Assembly (NCBI GenBank): GCA_024280295.1
Contig: JAJRQK010000012.1
Location: forward strand, 1-36,907
Length of the DNA: 36,907 bases
DNA from: Bacteroidota bacterium
GTDB taxonomy: Bacteria > Bacteroidota > Bacteroidia > Flavobacteriales_D > Crocinitomicaceae
Direction: 5' to 3'
Each line of letters begins with the position of its first letter. Position 1 is the first letter of the stretch. Below are positions 8,256-16,004 of this stretch, piece by piece. Under the pieces are notes generated by a model that searched no databases, had not been told where the DNA came from, and saw only the letters and a program-made list of their open reading frames with translations. The position numbers and the translations under genes were made by a program.

Positions 8256-8288
8256 ATCCACGCATCTCTTTTGATGCGTGGATTTTTT
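8256..8288 (+). terminator. Rho-independent terminator
   Basis: A perfect 11-bp stem atccacgcatc / gatgcgtggat with a 6-nt loop is followed by a T-rich run, 20 bp after the type B protein's stop codon. It lies between convergent genes but has a good T-tract only for the plus strand. Confidence 0.92.
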
Positions 8289-8294
8289 ATGGAT

Positions 8295-8645
8295 TCACTT
8301 CGATGCTAGTTTACTTTGAATTGTCCAACCTAATAACACTGCTCTTTGCCTTGCTTTTTCAGTGCGTTCACCTTCAAATAATCTATCTAATGTTAAGTTG
8401 AATAGTTCGATCCATCGATCAAAATGTTCTTTTTCCAATCGCATATTGATGTGCTTTTGTGTAACGTCTGTTGTATATCCTTGCTCATCTAGTAGCACGA
8501 AGGACCAGAAATGTACCATCTTTGGTTTGTGCTTTTCGAAATTCAGCCCTTTAAAAAAGGGTGCAAGTAAATTATCTCTCAGCACATCTGTGTAAAATGT
8601 GTCAACTAGTAATGTAATATCTTCTGTTTTTTCAATATCTCTCAT
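8295..8645 (-). CDS. Group III truncated hemoglobin
   Basis: This small cytoplasmic heme protein (116 residues) probably binds O2 or handles NO or peroxide; the true ligand is unknown. The pattern 'MRDIEKTEDITLLVDTFY', 'LLAPFF', 'HFWSFVLL' and 'HFDRWIELFNLTLDRLF' is that of group III truncated globins; His in 'EHFDRW' (residue 74) is the likely proximal heme ligand. The chosen ATG at 8645 overlaps the stop of the upstream kinase-like gene as ATGA and gives the usual family N-terminus. A longer frame from the ATG at 8663 would add six residues. The overlap predicts translational coupling. Confidence 0.9.
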   Translation of the reverse strand: MRDIEKTEDITLLVDTFYTDVLRDNLLAPFFKGLNFEKHKPKMVHFWSFVLLDEQGYTTDVTQKHINMRLEKEHFDRWIELFNLTLDRLFEGERTEKARQRAVLLGWTIQSKLASK

Positions 8646-10267
8646 GATCTTCGGTGTTTCCAAACGGATCTCATCAAAAGGAAGGAAAGAAACCCGATTG
8701 GTATTAATGTATAGTTGTTTTCACAGGTATGATAGTAATATAAACCTGCCAAAATGAATAATGCTAATATACCTTGTTGACCGAGTGCATACATTCTCGA
8801 ATCATCTGTTTTGATAGTAACTTCGAGTTCTCCATTGTTCGCTTTTTTTAATAAACTACTAAGGTCTGAAGGAAGCGATATCAAGGTTGTTAATTGCTGT
8901 TTAATCGCATCTATAATGATCTTTTTTAGCCCTCCATCTTTGAGGACTAGTCTCTTTAAGTAGGGCTTAATCACGTCCATAGGATTCAGTTCCTTTGAAA
9001 CGGTAGCGCTCGTACCTATCAAGAGTTGAAGTGTCCGATCCAATAGAATCCAATCTTTTGGAATACGGATTGTTTTTGTCAATTCTTTCAAGCTAATGTC
9101 TTTCCGTAAGTTATCGAGACTACTTCCCTTTAAATTTTCAAAATTCATATCCTTGAAATTCATTGAGTCGATTTTGACTTCACTTTGAATAAATTGACTC
9201 AGTGCTGCGATTAACTGTTGAGCAATTTTCTCAGATTCTCGATCATTTCCAATAAAGCCTAATTTTCGGAGGGAATCTAAAATTCTCGCTTGATTTTTTT
9301 GAATTACCGCTTGAAGTAAAATGGGGATTTCTTGACGCATTTCCTGACTTAAAACCGCAACTGCACCAAAATCTACCAAGATAATTTCACCCTTTTTGTT
9401 TACTAAAATATTGCCTGGGTGAGGATCTGCATGATAAAACCCATCTTCCAAAATCATTTTACAATAAACTAAAATCAATCTTTCCATGAGTGATTTTCGA
9501 TCGATGTTCCATTCATCAAGTTGGGCAATATTTGTAATTTTCACACCTTGTTCAAATTCTGAAATCAAGATTCGTGTAGAGGAAAATTCACTAAACACCT
9601 TAGGAATTCGAACCCCTTCAACATCAGTGATATTTTCTGCAATAACTTGCATGGAATTTGCCTCCTTAATATAATCAAGTTCATCTTTGATCATGCTTTT
9701 CACTTGATCGTAAACATATTCCATCCCATGTACTTGAATGAAGAAAGAAACACGTTTGATGAGCTTCTTAATTATTCCAAGATCTGCTTTGGCAAGTTCT
9801 TCAATGTCTTGATGCTGTATTTTAATTACAACGTCCTCTTCAGACATTAGTCGTCCTCGGTAAACTTGTCCAATTGATGCTGATGCGATTGGAATTTCAT
9901 TGAACTCACTGAAAACAGATGAGATTGACCTACCCAATTCTTGCTCAATAAACAATTTTGTTTCATCAAAGGATGATGCAGGGGCGTTGTCTTGAAGCGA
10001 TTCTAAGGCTTCCATATATTGATCTGGCAAAATGTGAGAAAGCGTCGAAATTAATTGTCCTGCCTTAGTGAATAACCCCTGTAACTCAAGAATAGTTTTT
10101 TTGACTCGCTTGGCGTTTTTCGTATGAGTAGTATTCACTCTTCGTTCGAAATAGTTTCTACCGAAAATTTTCTTGCCAATAAACAGAAGTATATAACTGA
10201 ATAGAAGTTGATTTGCTAGACGAAAAGCCTTTCTGGATCTTTTCCGAACTGATATACGCTTTTTCAT
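8642..10267 (-). CDS. UbiB/AarF/ABC1 atypical kinase-like protein
   Basis: This is a 541-residue protein-kinase-like ATPase of the UbiB (ABC1/ADCK) family. Family hallmarks are intact: the KxGQ motif (Lys68-Gln71 in 'FTKAGQLIS'), the Ala-rich nucleotide loop 'ASASIGQVYRG' (128-138), the ATP-binding Lys in 'VVIKIQHQ' (149), 'HADPHPGN' (279-286) and the metal-binding 'VDFGA' (Asp299). Two hydrophobic segments at the C-terminus ('ILALFILAGLYYY', 'IPIGFLSFLLM') probably anchor it in the inner membrane. UbiB proteins support isoprenoid quinone biosynthesis or lipid handling; most Bacteroidota make menaquinone, so a UbiB role in ubiquinone synthesis is not assumed. It is the first gene of an operon with the truncated hemoglobin. 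Confidence 0.93.
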   Translation of the reverse strand: MKKRISVRKRSRKAFRLANQLLFSYILLFIGKKIFGRNYFERRVNTTHTKNAKRVKKTILELQGLFTKAGQLISTLSHILPDQYMEALESLQDNAPASSFDETKLFIEQELGRSISSVFSEFNEIPIASASIGQVYRGRLMSEEDVVIKIQHQDIEELAKADLGIIKKLIKRVSFFIQVHGMEYVYDQVKSMIKDELDYIKEANSMQVIAENITDVEGVRIPKVFSEFSSTRILISEFEQGVKITNIAQLDEWNIDRKSLMERLILVYCKMILEDGFYHADPHPGNILVNKKGEIILVDFGAVAVLSQEMRQEIPILLQAVIQKNQARILDSLRKLGFIGNDRESEKIAQQLIAALSQFIQSEVKIDSMNFKDMNFENLKGSSLDNLRKDISLKELTKTIRIPKDWILLDRTLQLLIGTSATVSKELNPMDVIKPYLKRLVLKDGGLKKIIIDAIKQQLTTLISLPSDLSSLLKKANNGELEVTIKTDDSRMYALGQQGILALFILAGLYYYHTCENNYTLIPIGFLSFLLMRSVWKHRRS

Positions 10268-10307
10268 ACGTCTTCGTTTCGAGTTGCTTTGGTGCGACTA
10301 CTGAGAA

Positions 10308-10339
10308 TAAATGTAAGCTTCAATTGCGAATATTCCAAT
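10308..10339 (-). promoter_or_regulatory. Candidate promoter for the UbiB-like/hemoglobin operon
   Basis: On the minus strand ATTG (10339-10336) is followed after 20 nt by TACATTTA (10315-10308), close to the TTTG/TAnnTTTG consensus. The start codon is about 40 nt downstream. Confidence 0.45.
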
Positions 10340-10372
10340 GAATTGGGCGACAAGATTTGTTAAAGAATTGAC

Positions 10373-12559
10373 TTAGGAAATGAGAATTCCGCGCTCCTTT
10401 AATTCCACGATTGGTTTAGAATACCAAAACGGCTCGAAATCCTCAAATTTTGCTTCGAAATCTTCCTTTAACTCCTTAAAAGTTAGAATTTCATCATTGT
10501 AAATTGAGAGTTGCTCTAATTGATTTAAAAACCATTTGCCTTTTTCTATCGGTAGATTGATTTTAAACGAACCCTGTTTGACTTCAAAATGTAGTAATAA
10601 GTCATTGGGGTTTTCTATGACTTTCGGAATCTCACCTAGCCAGAGTAGTTTTGCATTTGGGCGGGTCATTGAAAGCAATTCAGAATCAAGACATGAAACA
10701 ATAAAGTTTTTTGGAATTGTTGTTTTTGGCACCTCGAAATCGAACCATTCATCCACAGGGATTTCAAAACCGACATCGTGCATGAAATTATAGAGTGATT
10801 TCTTTAGCCCGAAATTAAATTTCGTGTGGTCTATTCCTGTTTTGTCAGTAAATTGGATATCATTGTTTGCAAATGAAATCGACTTGTAACTTGGAATAAT
10901 TCCATACTTTTCGGGTGATTTACCGATGGGACTATGTGCGGTTAGGGCAAATTGATGCCAAAATCCAGATTGAATGATTCTGAGCTCAAACAATTGTCGA
11001 ACCATTTCTAAACTGTCGATCGTTTCTTGTATTGTTTGAGTTGGATAGCCATACATCAAATAGGAGTGGACCATAATTCTGGCCTCGGTCATGTTTTTTG
11101 TCACTCTTGCAACTTGCTCAACCGTAACACCTTTGTCGATTAATGCCAATAGTCTATCGGAGGCAACTTCAAGTCCACCTGAAATAGCAATGCAACCAGA
11201 TGCCTTGAGAAGAAAGCATAAGTCACGAGTAAAACTTTTTTCGAAGCGGATATTTGTCCACCAAGTCACTCTTAAACGTCTTTTGATTATTTCAATGGCA
11301 AGCGCTTTCATTAAAGCAGGAGGAGCGGCTTCATCCACAAAGTGAAATCCGTATTCATTGGTTTGATCAATAATTTCTTCCATTCGATCAACCAAGACTT
11401 TAGCTGCCAATGGTTCGTAACGCTTTATATAGTCGAGAGAAATATCGCAAAAAGTGCATTTGCCCCAATAACAACCATGCGCCATTGTTAACTTATTCCA
11501 TCGCCCATCACTCCATAAGCTATGCATAGGATTCGCGATTTGAATCACAGAGATGTATTTGTTTAATTGTAAGTCAGAATAATCAGGTGTTCCAACTTCA
11601 GATTGCTTGTAATCTTGTTTCGTTGAATCATCAGAATAAACAACAGTTCCATTTTTGCAGAGAAAGGTTCGTCGATATTGATTTTTAGAAGAAGGATTAA
11701 CGACGGACTGATAAAGAAGTTCAATAGGTAATTCTCCATCATCTAATGTAATGAAGTCAAAAAATTCAAAAACACGCGGATCAGTCAACGATCTTAGTTC
11801 AGTGTTAGGAAAGCCTCCACCCATAGCAATTTTCACCTCTGGATAATTCCCTTTGATAAACTGAGCACAACGAAATGCGCTATACAAATTCCCAGGAAAA
11901 GGGACTGATAAACAGACAAGTTTTGGGCAAATTTTTGTCATGTAATCCTCTAAGATGAAGACTGTAAATTTGTCTATGATAGTCAATCCATCATTTAATT
12001 CGCTGTATAACTCATTAAAGTCGTTTGCGCTTTCCCCTAATCGTTCCGCGTATCTGCTAAAACCAAAATTTTCATCAATGCATTCAACTATAAAGTCGGA
12101 AATATCCTCTAGGTAAAGGGTTGTAAGATGTTTCGCTTTGTCTATTATTCTGTTGTCCCCAAAAGTCCAATTGAGGTCTTCGAGTTCATCAAATCTCCCA
12201 GCTTTAGGTAAAAATTCTGAAGAGTAAATTTGCTGATCAAGGTTGCTATTTGCTCCTTGAAGAAACTTGATAACATTATCAATGGTTGAACAATACTTAT
12301 CTTTTAGAGATATTATTCGTTGTGCATTCTTAGAATGGTCCTTAAAATTCTGTTCTGCAAGTTCAAATAAATCATTCAAGCGTGATGATGAAAAAACCTC
12401 AAGAATAACCTCAATTCCCAGATCTAATTGATAGGATTCAATGTTTTTTGTGTTGAGAAATCCTTTTAGATAGGCTGTTGCGGGATACGGTGTATTCAGC
12501 TGAGTAAATGGTGGCGTTATTAGTAGAATATCTTTCAGAGCAGGCTGGCTTAATCCCAT
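10373..12559 (-). CDS. B12-binding-type radical SAM protein
   Basis: This protein of 728 residues belongs to the COG1032-like class. The N-terminal part has a Rossmann/cobalamin-binding-like look ('DILLITPPFTQLNTPYPATA', later 'CLSVPFPGNLYSAFRCA' and 'VKIAMGGGFPNTE'), but a classic DxHxxG motif is not evident. The [4Fe-4S] cysteines lie in 'HGCYWGKCTFCDI' (Cys363, 368, 371), i.e. C-x4-C-x2-C instead of the usual C-x3-C-x2-C. 'GFHFVDEAAPP', 'SGGLEVASDRLL' and 'MVHSYLMYGYPTQT' fit the radical SAM barrel. A C-terminal extension of about 130 residues is unassigned. Its start overlaps the upstream HTTM gene by 10 bp, so the two are very probably translationally coupled. Substrate unknown. Confidence 0.88.
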   Translation of the reverse strand: MGLSQPALKDILLITPPFTQLNTPYPATAYLKGFLNTKNIESYQLDLGIEVILEVFSSSRLNDLFELAEQNFKDHSKNAQRIISLKDKYCSTIDNVIKFLQGANSNLDQQIYSSEFLPKAGRFDELEDLNWTFGDNRIIDKAKHLTTLYLEDISDFIVECIDENFGFSRYAERLGESANDFNELYSELNDGLTIIDKFTVFILEDYMTKICPKLVCLSVPFPGNLYSAFRCAQFIKGNYPEVKIAMGGGFPNTELRSLTDPRVFEFFDFITLDDGELPIELLYQSVVNPSSKNQYRRTFLCKNGTVVYSDDSTKQDYKQSEVGTPDYSDLQLNKYISVIQIANPMHSLWSDGRWNKLTMAHGCYWGKCTFCDISLDYIKRYEPLAAKVLVDRMEEIIDQTNEYGFHFVDEAAPPALMKALAIEIIKRRLRVTWWTNIRFEKSFTRDLCFLLKASGCIAISGGLEVASDRLLALIDKGVTVEQVARVTKNMTEARIMVHSYLMYGYPTQTIQETIDSLEMVRQLFELRIIQSGFWHQFALTAHSPIGKSPEKYGIIPSYKSISFANNDIQFTDKTGIDHTKFNFGLKKSLYNFMHDVGFEIPVDEWFDFEVPKTTIPKNFIVSCLDSELLSMTRPNAKLLWLGEIPKVIENPNDLLLHFEVKQGSFKINLPIEKGKWFLNQLEQLSIYNDEILTFKELKEDFEAKFEDFEPFWYSKPIVELKERGILIS

Positions 12560-13911
12560 GGGATATCGTCTGGATTAGTTTCCAATTCTTTGCCGGCCTT
12601 GGTGAGAGGAATCATCCAATCATTAAAACTGTCATATTTTTCAGACATGGAGATCAAGTCGTCGTTAGGATCAAATAGATAAACAGGCTCGAGACCGTTG
12701 AATTTGACTTTAATTTTCGCTTTTATCAAACAATTAGTTATTCCAATTCGAGAGGCAATTATTTCTTTAATATATCGTGCAAATTGCAGCACCATTTGGG
12801 GAGAGTGGCACATTTGAGTAATTTCATCAGGGTAGAGGAATCGATTTATTTCAACATTATGAATGACTTTTTCGTCGAGATCAAAAATGGCAAACTTACT
12901 CTCTTCAATTGTTCTATTTTGTATTTTCATTCTCCAAGCAAATCGCTGTCCTTCTCCCGTCCAGTCTGTGTATCCATCCATACCATAATGTCGAAGTGGG
13001 AGATAGATTTGTATTAGTACGTAAACCATGATAATACTAAAACCTGTAAATTTAACTGGCTTTCCTCTATTAAATTCAATTTTTGAAACTTTAATCAAGT
13101 TGAATTTAGTGAGTCTGGACTTCAACCAAGATTGATCAACAAACAAAAACATTGCTGACATCATGAAGAATGGAAAAATGTAAATATCATCAAACAGATA
13201 AGCATTGATGATATTAAAAATGACTGCACTGATTATTCCTATCTTACGCGTTTTAGTAATCAATAATAATGGCCCAATCAAGAGGTCAAAAAGAAACCCA
13301 CCGTATGCAATAAAGACCATTATAAATTGTGAGGATAAAAAACTATTTCCAGATTTTTGAGCCTTATAGTGAAGTAACTCTTCCACAGGGTGCATTTCGA
13401 ACCAGTATGGATTGAGTTTTGCGATTGCTCCAAAGAAAAACACTGTAACGATTTGGAATTGGAGAAGGCGATAACTCCACTGAGGTATGGTAAGTCGATG
13501 TCGTTTTTTATTCAAGCTAAAAGCAGCATCCGCTGGCATAAAGGCCATTATAAAACAAATTAAACAAACTAAATAGAGGTGATTATTGTAAAGAACTTGG
13601 TCGAGAAAGAAAAAATAACTAAATCCAAGAGCAAAGAAGAGCATCGCATAGCGATAGAATATCCCTAGAGTAATTAGTATAGCGCAAATCATTAGTACAC
13701 CCATTAAAAAATTCATTGAATCAAGTTGAATAAAGGGAAGATCGATGAATTCGTATGGGAAAATTATTCCCCTAGGATAGAAGCTATCAATAATTTTAAT
13801 GTTCTTGATTCGAACCAAATCCCAAAGTAGAATCAAGCCGAAAAGAATTCTGAAAATTGCTAATCCATAGGGCGATTTGGGCTGATTTAGCCAACTCATT
13901 AGTTTCGTCAT
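12550..13911 (-). CDS. HTTM (vitamin K-dependent carboxylase-like) integral membrane protein
   Basis: This is a 453-residue membrane protein. The N-terminal 'PYGLAIFRILFGLILLWDL' starts a domain of many hydrophobic helices (through 'FFFALGFSYFFFLDQVLYNN', 'LICFIMAFMPADAAFSL', 'FIAYGGFLFDLLIGPLLLI'), and 'LPLRHYGMDGYTDWTGEGQRFAWRM' is present in two parts typical of HTTM proteins, distant relatives of the vitamin K-dependent gamma-carboxylase. The C-terminal 130 residues are soluble. It is encoded first, and the radical SAM gene overlaps its end by 10 bp. HTTM function in bacteria is mostly unknown; a membrane-linked modification with the radical SAM enzyme is inference. Confidence 0.88.
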   Translation of the reverse strand: MTKLMSWLNQPKSPYGLAIFRILFGLILLWDLVRIKNIKIIDSFYPRGIIFPYEFIDLPFIQLDSMNFLMGVLMICAILITLGIFYRYAMLFFALGFSYFFFLDQVLYNNHLYLVCLICFIMAFMPADAAFSLNKKRHRLTIPQWSYRLLQFQIVTVFFFGAIAKLNPYWFEMHPVEELLHYKAQKSGNSFLSSQFIMVFIAYGGFLFDLLIGPLLLITKTRKIGIISAVIFNIINAYLFDDIYIFPFFMMSAMFLFVDQSWLKSRLTKFNLIKVSKIEFNRGKPVKFTGFSIIMVYVLIQIYLPLRHYGMDGYTDWTGEGQRFAWRMKIQNRTIEESKFAIFDLDEKVIHNVEINRFLYPDEITQMCHSPQMVLQFARYIKEIIASRIGITNCLIKAKIKVKFNGLEPVYLFDPNDDLISMSEKYDSFNDWMIPLTKAGKELETNPDDIPWD

Positions 13912-13972
13912 CTATTTGTTTAAGGAGTTAATTGCAAATTTCAAAAAAAAATAGTTATGTCGGTTAAGACTT

Positions 13973-15138
13973 TCAAATCTTAACAAATCTTATTGGAACA
14001 AAATTTACAGCACCTTGAATCGATACTAAATAAGAACCACTTCTAAGAGAGGAAATGTCTACTTGTGAATGTCAGTACCATCACTCCTTTTCGAGATGAC
14101 AGTTTTCCCCGTTAGATCAAGAATAGAAATTTCCATGTTACTGTTGGAATACAGCGAAAGGTCTATATTCAGAAAGTCCATTGCTGGATTAGGATAAATT
14201 GTAAATGTTGATGCTGAATTTTGATTGACCCCAACCACATTAACCGACCAACCAATATCTTCAAGAGCCCCCATTAAAACACCTCCTGGATTATGAGTTA
14301 CTTCTTGATTTGAAATAAATGGTGTCATTAATCCATTTCCACTAGCAGCAGAAAAGGTGTTCTCATCAAAATGGTGAAGGCTTGAACCATCGTTATATGA
14401 TGGAGGAGCAAAAATTTTAGGAGGATTGCCGAAATTAGCCGCAGATGCATTTGCACCAGAGAAGTAGAGATCATTACTTTCAAATTCATCTCCCAATGCA
14501 ATTGATTGATTCGCGAAAAGCAGTGTGTCAGTTATCCGATCTCCTGCTCCATTGATCATCTGATAATCCCAAATTGTAGGTAAGCCTTCCAGTGTTGGGA
14601 ATGGAAATGAAGTTACAAGTGGAAATGTACTCGTTGAAGTTAAAAAACCATAAGAACCAATTCCAGTATTAATCTCTGAAACAGTTAATGCTCCTAGACC
14701 ATGACCTATTTCATGTAAAAAAACACTAACAAAATCATATTGCCCAGGCCCAGGGTTTCCGTCTAGTCCAAAATAGTAGTTCGTCGAACTGTTCATGTAA
14801 ATATCCATATCAAATTCGCCTGTATTTATTTCAGTTCCCTCAATAGAATTAGCAAGACATGAGGCATACCAGACGTTTGATGTTGGTGCTAAACTGAAAT
14901 TTTTCCGACCATTTGGGAATGTGATTCCAAGAGGGCCAGCAGCTGTTAAATCAGCGTAAATAAATTTGATTTTGATTGGGACAGCAGAGTTTAGTCGGAC
15001 TGCCCAAATATCAGCCGTAAACTGAATTGCGCTATCAATCTGTGGGTTTGTTCCTGATGTTGTTACACTAAATGTTGCTTGAGAGAGACTCAGTTGTGTA
15101 ATTAGTAAGTAAACAACTAATTGGAATATTTTTTTCAT
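13973..15138 (-). pseudogene. Secreted HExxH metalloprotease-like protein with T9SS sorting domain, frameshifted at the 3' end
   Basis: The main frame (15138-14059, 359 residues) has a signal peptide ending near residue 20 ('LSLSQ') and a zinc-binding 'LHEIGHGLGAL' (His142, Glu143, His146). The matrixin-like third His of HExxHxxGxxH is absent, so the third ligand must lie elsewhere. Near the end, 'IYPNPAMDFLNIDLSL' begins a type A sorting domain, but the frame stops at 'DGTDIHK'. One frame over, the missing end is intact: 'VDISSLRSGSYLVSIQ', then 'GAVNFVPIRFVKI' and a stop at 13973. One inserted base near 14057-14060 restores a normal gene. As written, the protein lacks the end of its sorting signal and would probably not be secreted. 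It may be a sequencing error. Confidence 0.85.
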
Positions 15139-15231
15139 GTTTTGTATTTTTCGTAGTTCTTAGGTGAGATTCCATGACAGAATTTCATCTTGCTAAGGTA
15201 TGAAAATTGAGAATACTTGTTTGACTTGATA

Positions 15232-15598
15232 TTACAACTTAAGGTGTCGCTGTCGAATTTTTACTGCTTTGGTTGAGTAGGTCAACAAAATAATTATGGA
15301 AATGCTTACAGAGACAACACCACAAGAGAGTAATGCCTTGGGAAGAATTTCAATATTTTCAAATAGAGAACTAGCTATGCCTGTAAAAAGGAGGAGTAAA
15401 ATACCAATGTATTGAAAAACGATTGAAATACTCACTCGTTTTAGTTGAGCAAGTTTATCCTTGATTATTGACGTGTTTTCACATTCCATTATTCTCTAGC
15501 TCTGTGATTTCATTATTCAGAGCAAGCATGATATTCGATGTTGATAAGATAATGAGTCCGATTCCTGGGATAATTGTTAAGGGTATATACCATTCCAT
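15232..15598 (-). pseudogene. DUF2721-like small membrane protein, split by an apparent frameshift
   Basis: Two minus-strand frames overlap by 11 bp. The first (ATG 15598 to a stop at 15479, 39 residues) reads 'MEWYIPLTIIPGIGLIIL' and 'TSNIMLALNNEITELE'. The second (ATG 15489 to 15232, 85 residues) reads 'KDKLAQLKRVSISIVFQYIG' and ends with a second hydrophobic segment and a basic tail 'KIRQRHLKL'. Joined near 15487 they give a protein of about 123 residues with three hydrophobic segments, resembling DUF2721 proteins of Bacteroidota. A one-base insertion or a true overlapping gene pair would both explain this. The family call is from pattern memory and is moderate. Function unknown. Confidence 0.6.
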
Positions 15599-15917
15599 AA
15601 TTAACTCAATTTAAATAGGTTAGATAAATCAAAAAGTTGATCTTCGTGCTTTTTGAAATAGTAATATTTCTGGGTCTACTTAATTGTACAGATATTCTTA
15701 AATTCGAAAATGAGTAAGGATAGATACAGATCGCGAATCGAATGATAGGTGCAAGAGCCATCATATAGATTGGACGTGAATTAGGGATGATTATTACACT
15801 TTGATAGCAGTTGAAATGATTAAGTAAATAGGGGCTTTAATTGTTACTATTCGCTTAGTTTGATTGAGTTCTAATTTGAATTAGAACCTTACTTATCTAT
15901 CAATCAGTTATTAATAG
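15599..15917. other. Intergenic region between divergent genes
   Basis: No open frame, RNA gene or repeat family is seen in this stretch except the palindrome at 15868-15887. It should contain the minus-strand promoter of the DUF2721-like gene, for which no convincing consensus is visible. Confidence 0.5.
15868..15887. promoter_or_regulatory. 20-bp palindrome, candidate operator
   Basis: gttctaatt and aattagaac form a perfect 9-bp inverted repeat around a 2-bp centre. It sits 30 bp upstream of the -33 box of the tail-fibre-like gene and has no T-tract, so it suits a dimeric regulator better than a terminator. No regulator is identified. Confidence 0.4.
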
Positions 15918-15949
15918 TTTGGTGATGTAAGAGGAAAGGTGTACTTTTA
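15918..15949 (+). promoter_or_regulatory. Bacteroidota-type promoter for the tail-fibre-like gene
   Basis: TTTG at 15918-15921 and TACTTTTA at 15942-15949 are spaced by 20 nt and fit the TTTG/TAnnTTTG pattern. The chosen ATG at 16005 is 56 nt after the -7 box. Confidence 0.55.
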
Positions 15950-16004
15950 CCTAACTTATCATTTAGTGGATACTAGATGTATGCTACCAAGAAATACTTA
16001 CACA

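Noticed and set aside
8646-8663. ATG at 8663 as start of the truncated hemoglobin
   Set aside because: The ATG at 8645 overlaps the upstream stop as ATGA and gives the usual family N-terminus; the longer form lies deeper in the kinase-like gene.
12550-13911. Small precursor peptide gene next to the radical SAM/HTTM pair (RiPP cluster idea)
   Set aside because: No short ORF with a leader-core look was found between 13912 and 13972 or 10268 and 10372.
13963-13985. Hairpin gttaaga / tcttaac as terminator of the metalloprotease gene
   Set aside because: The T-run on the minus strand is about 12 nt beyond the stem, and the stem overlaps the restored end of the gene.
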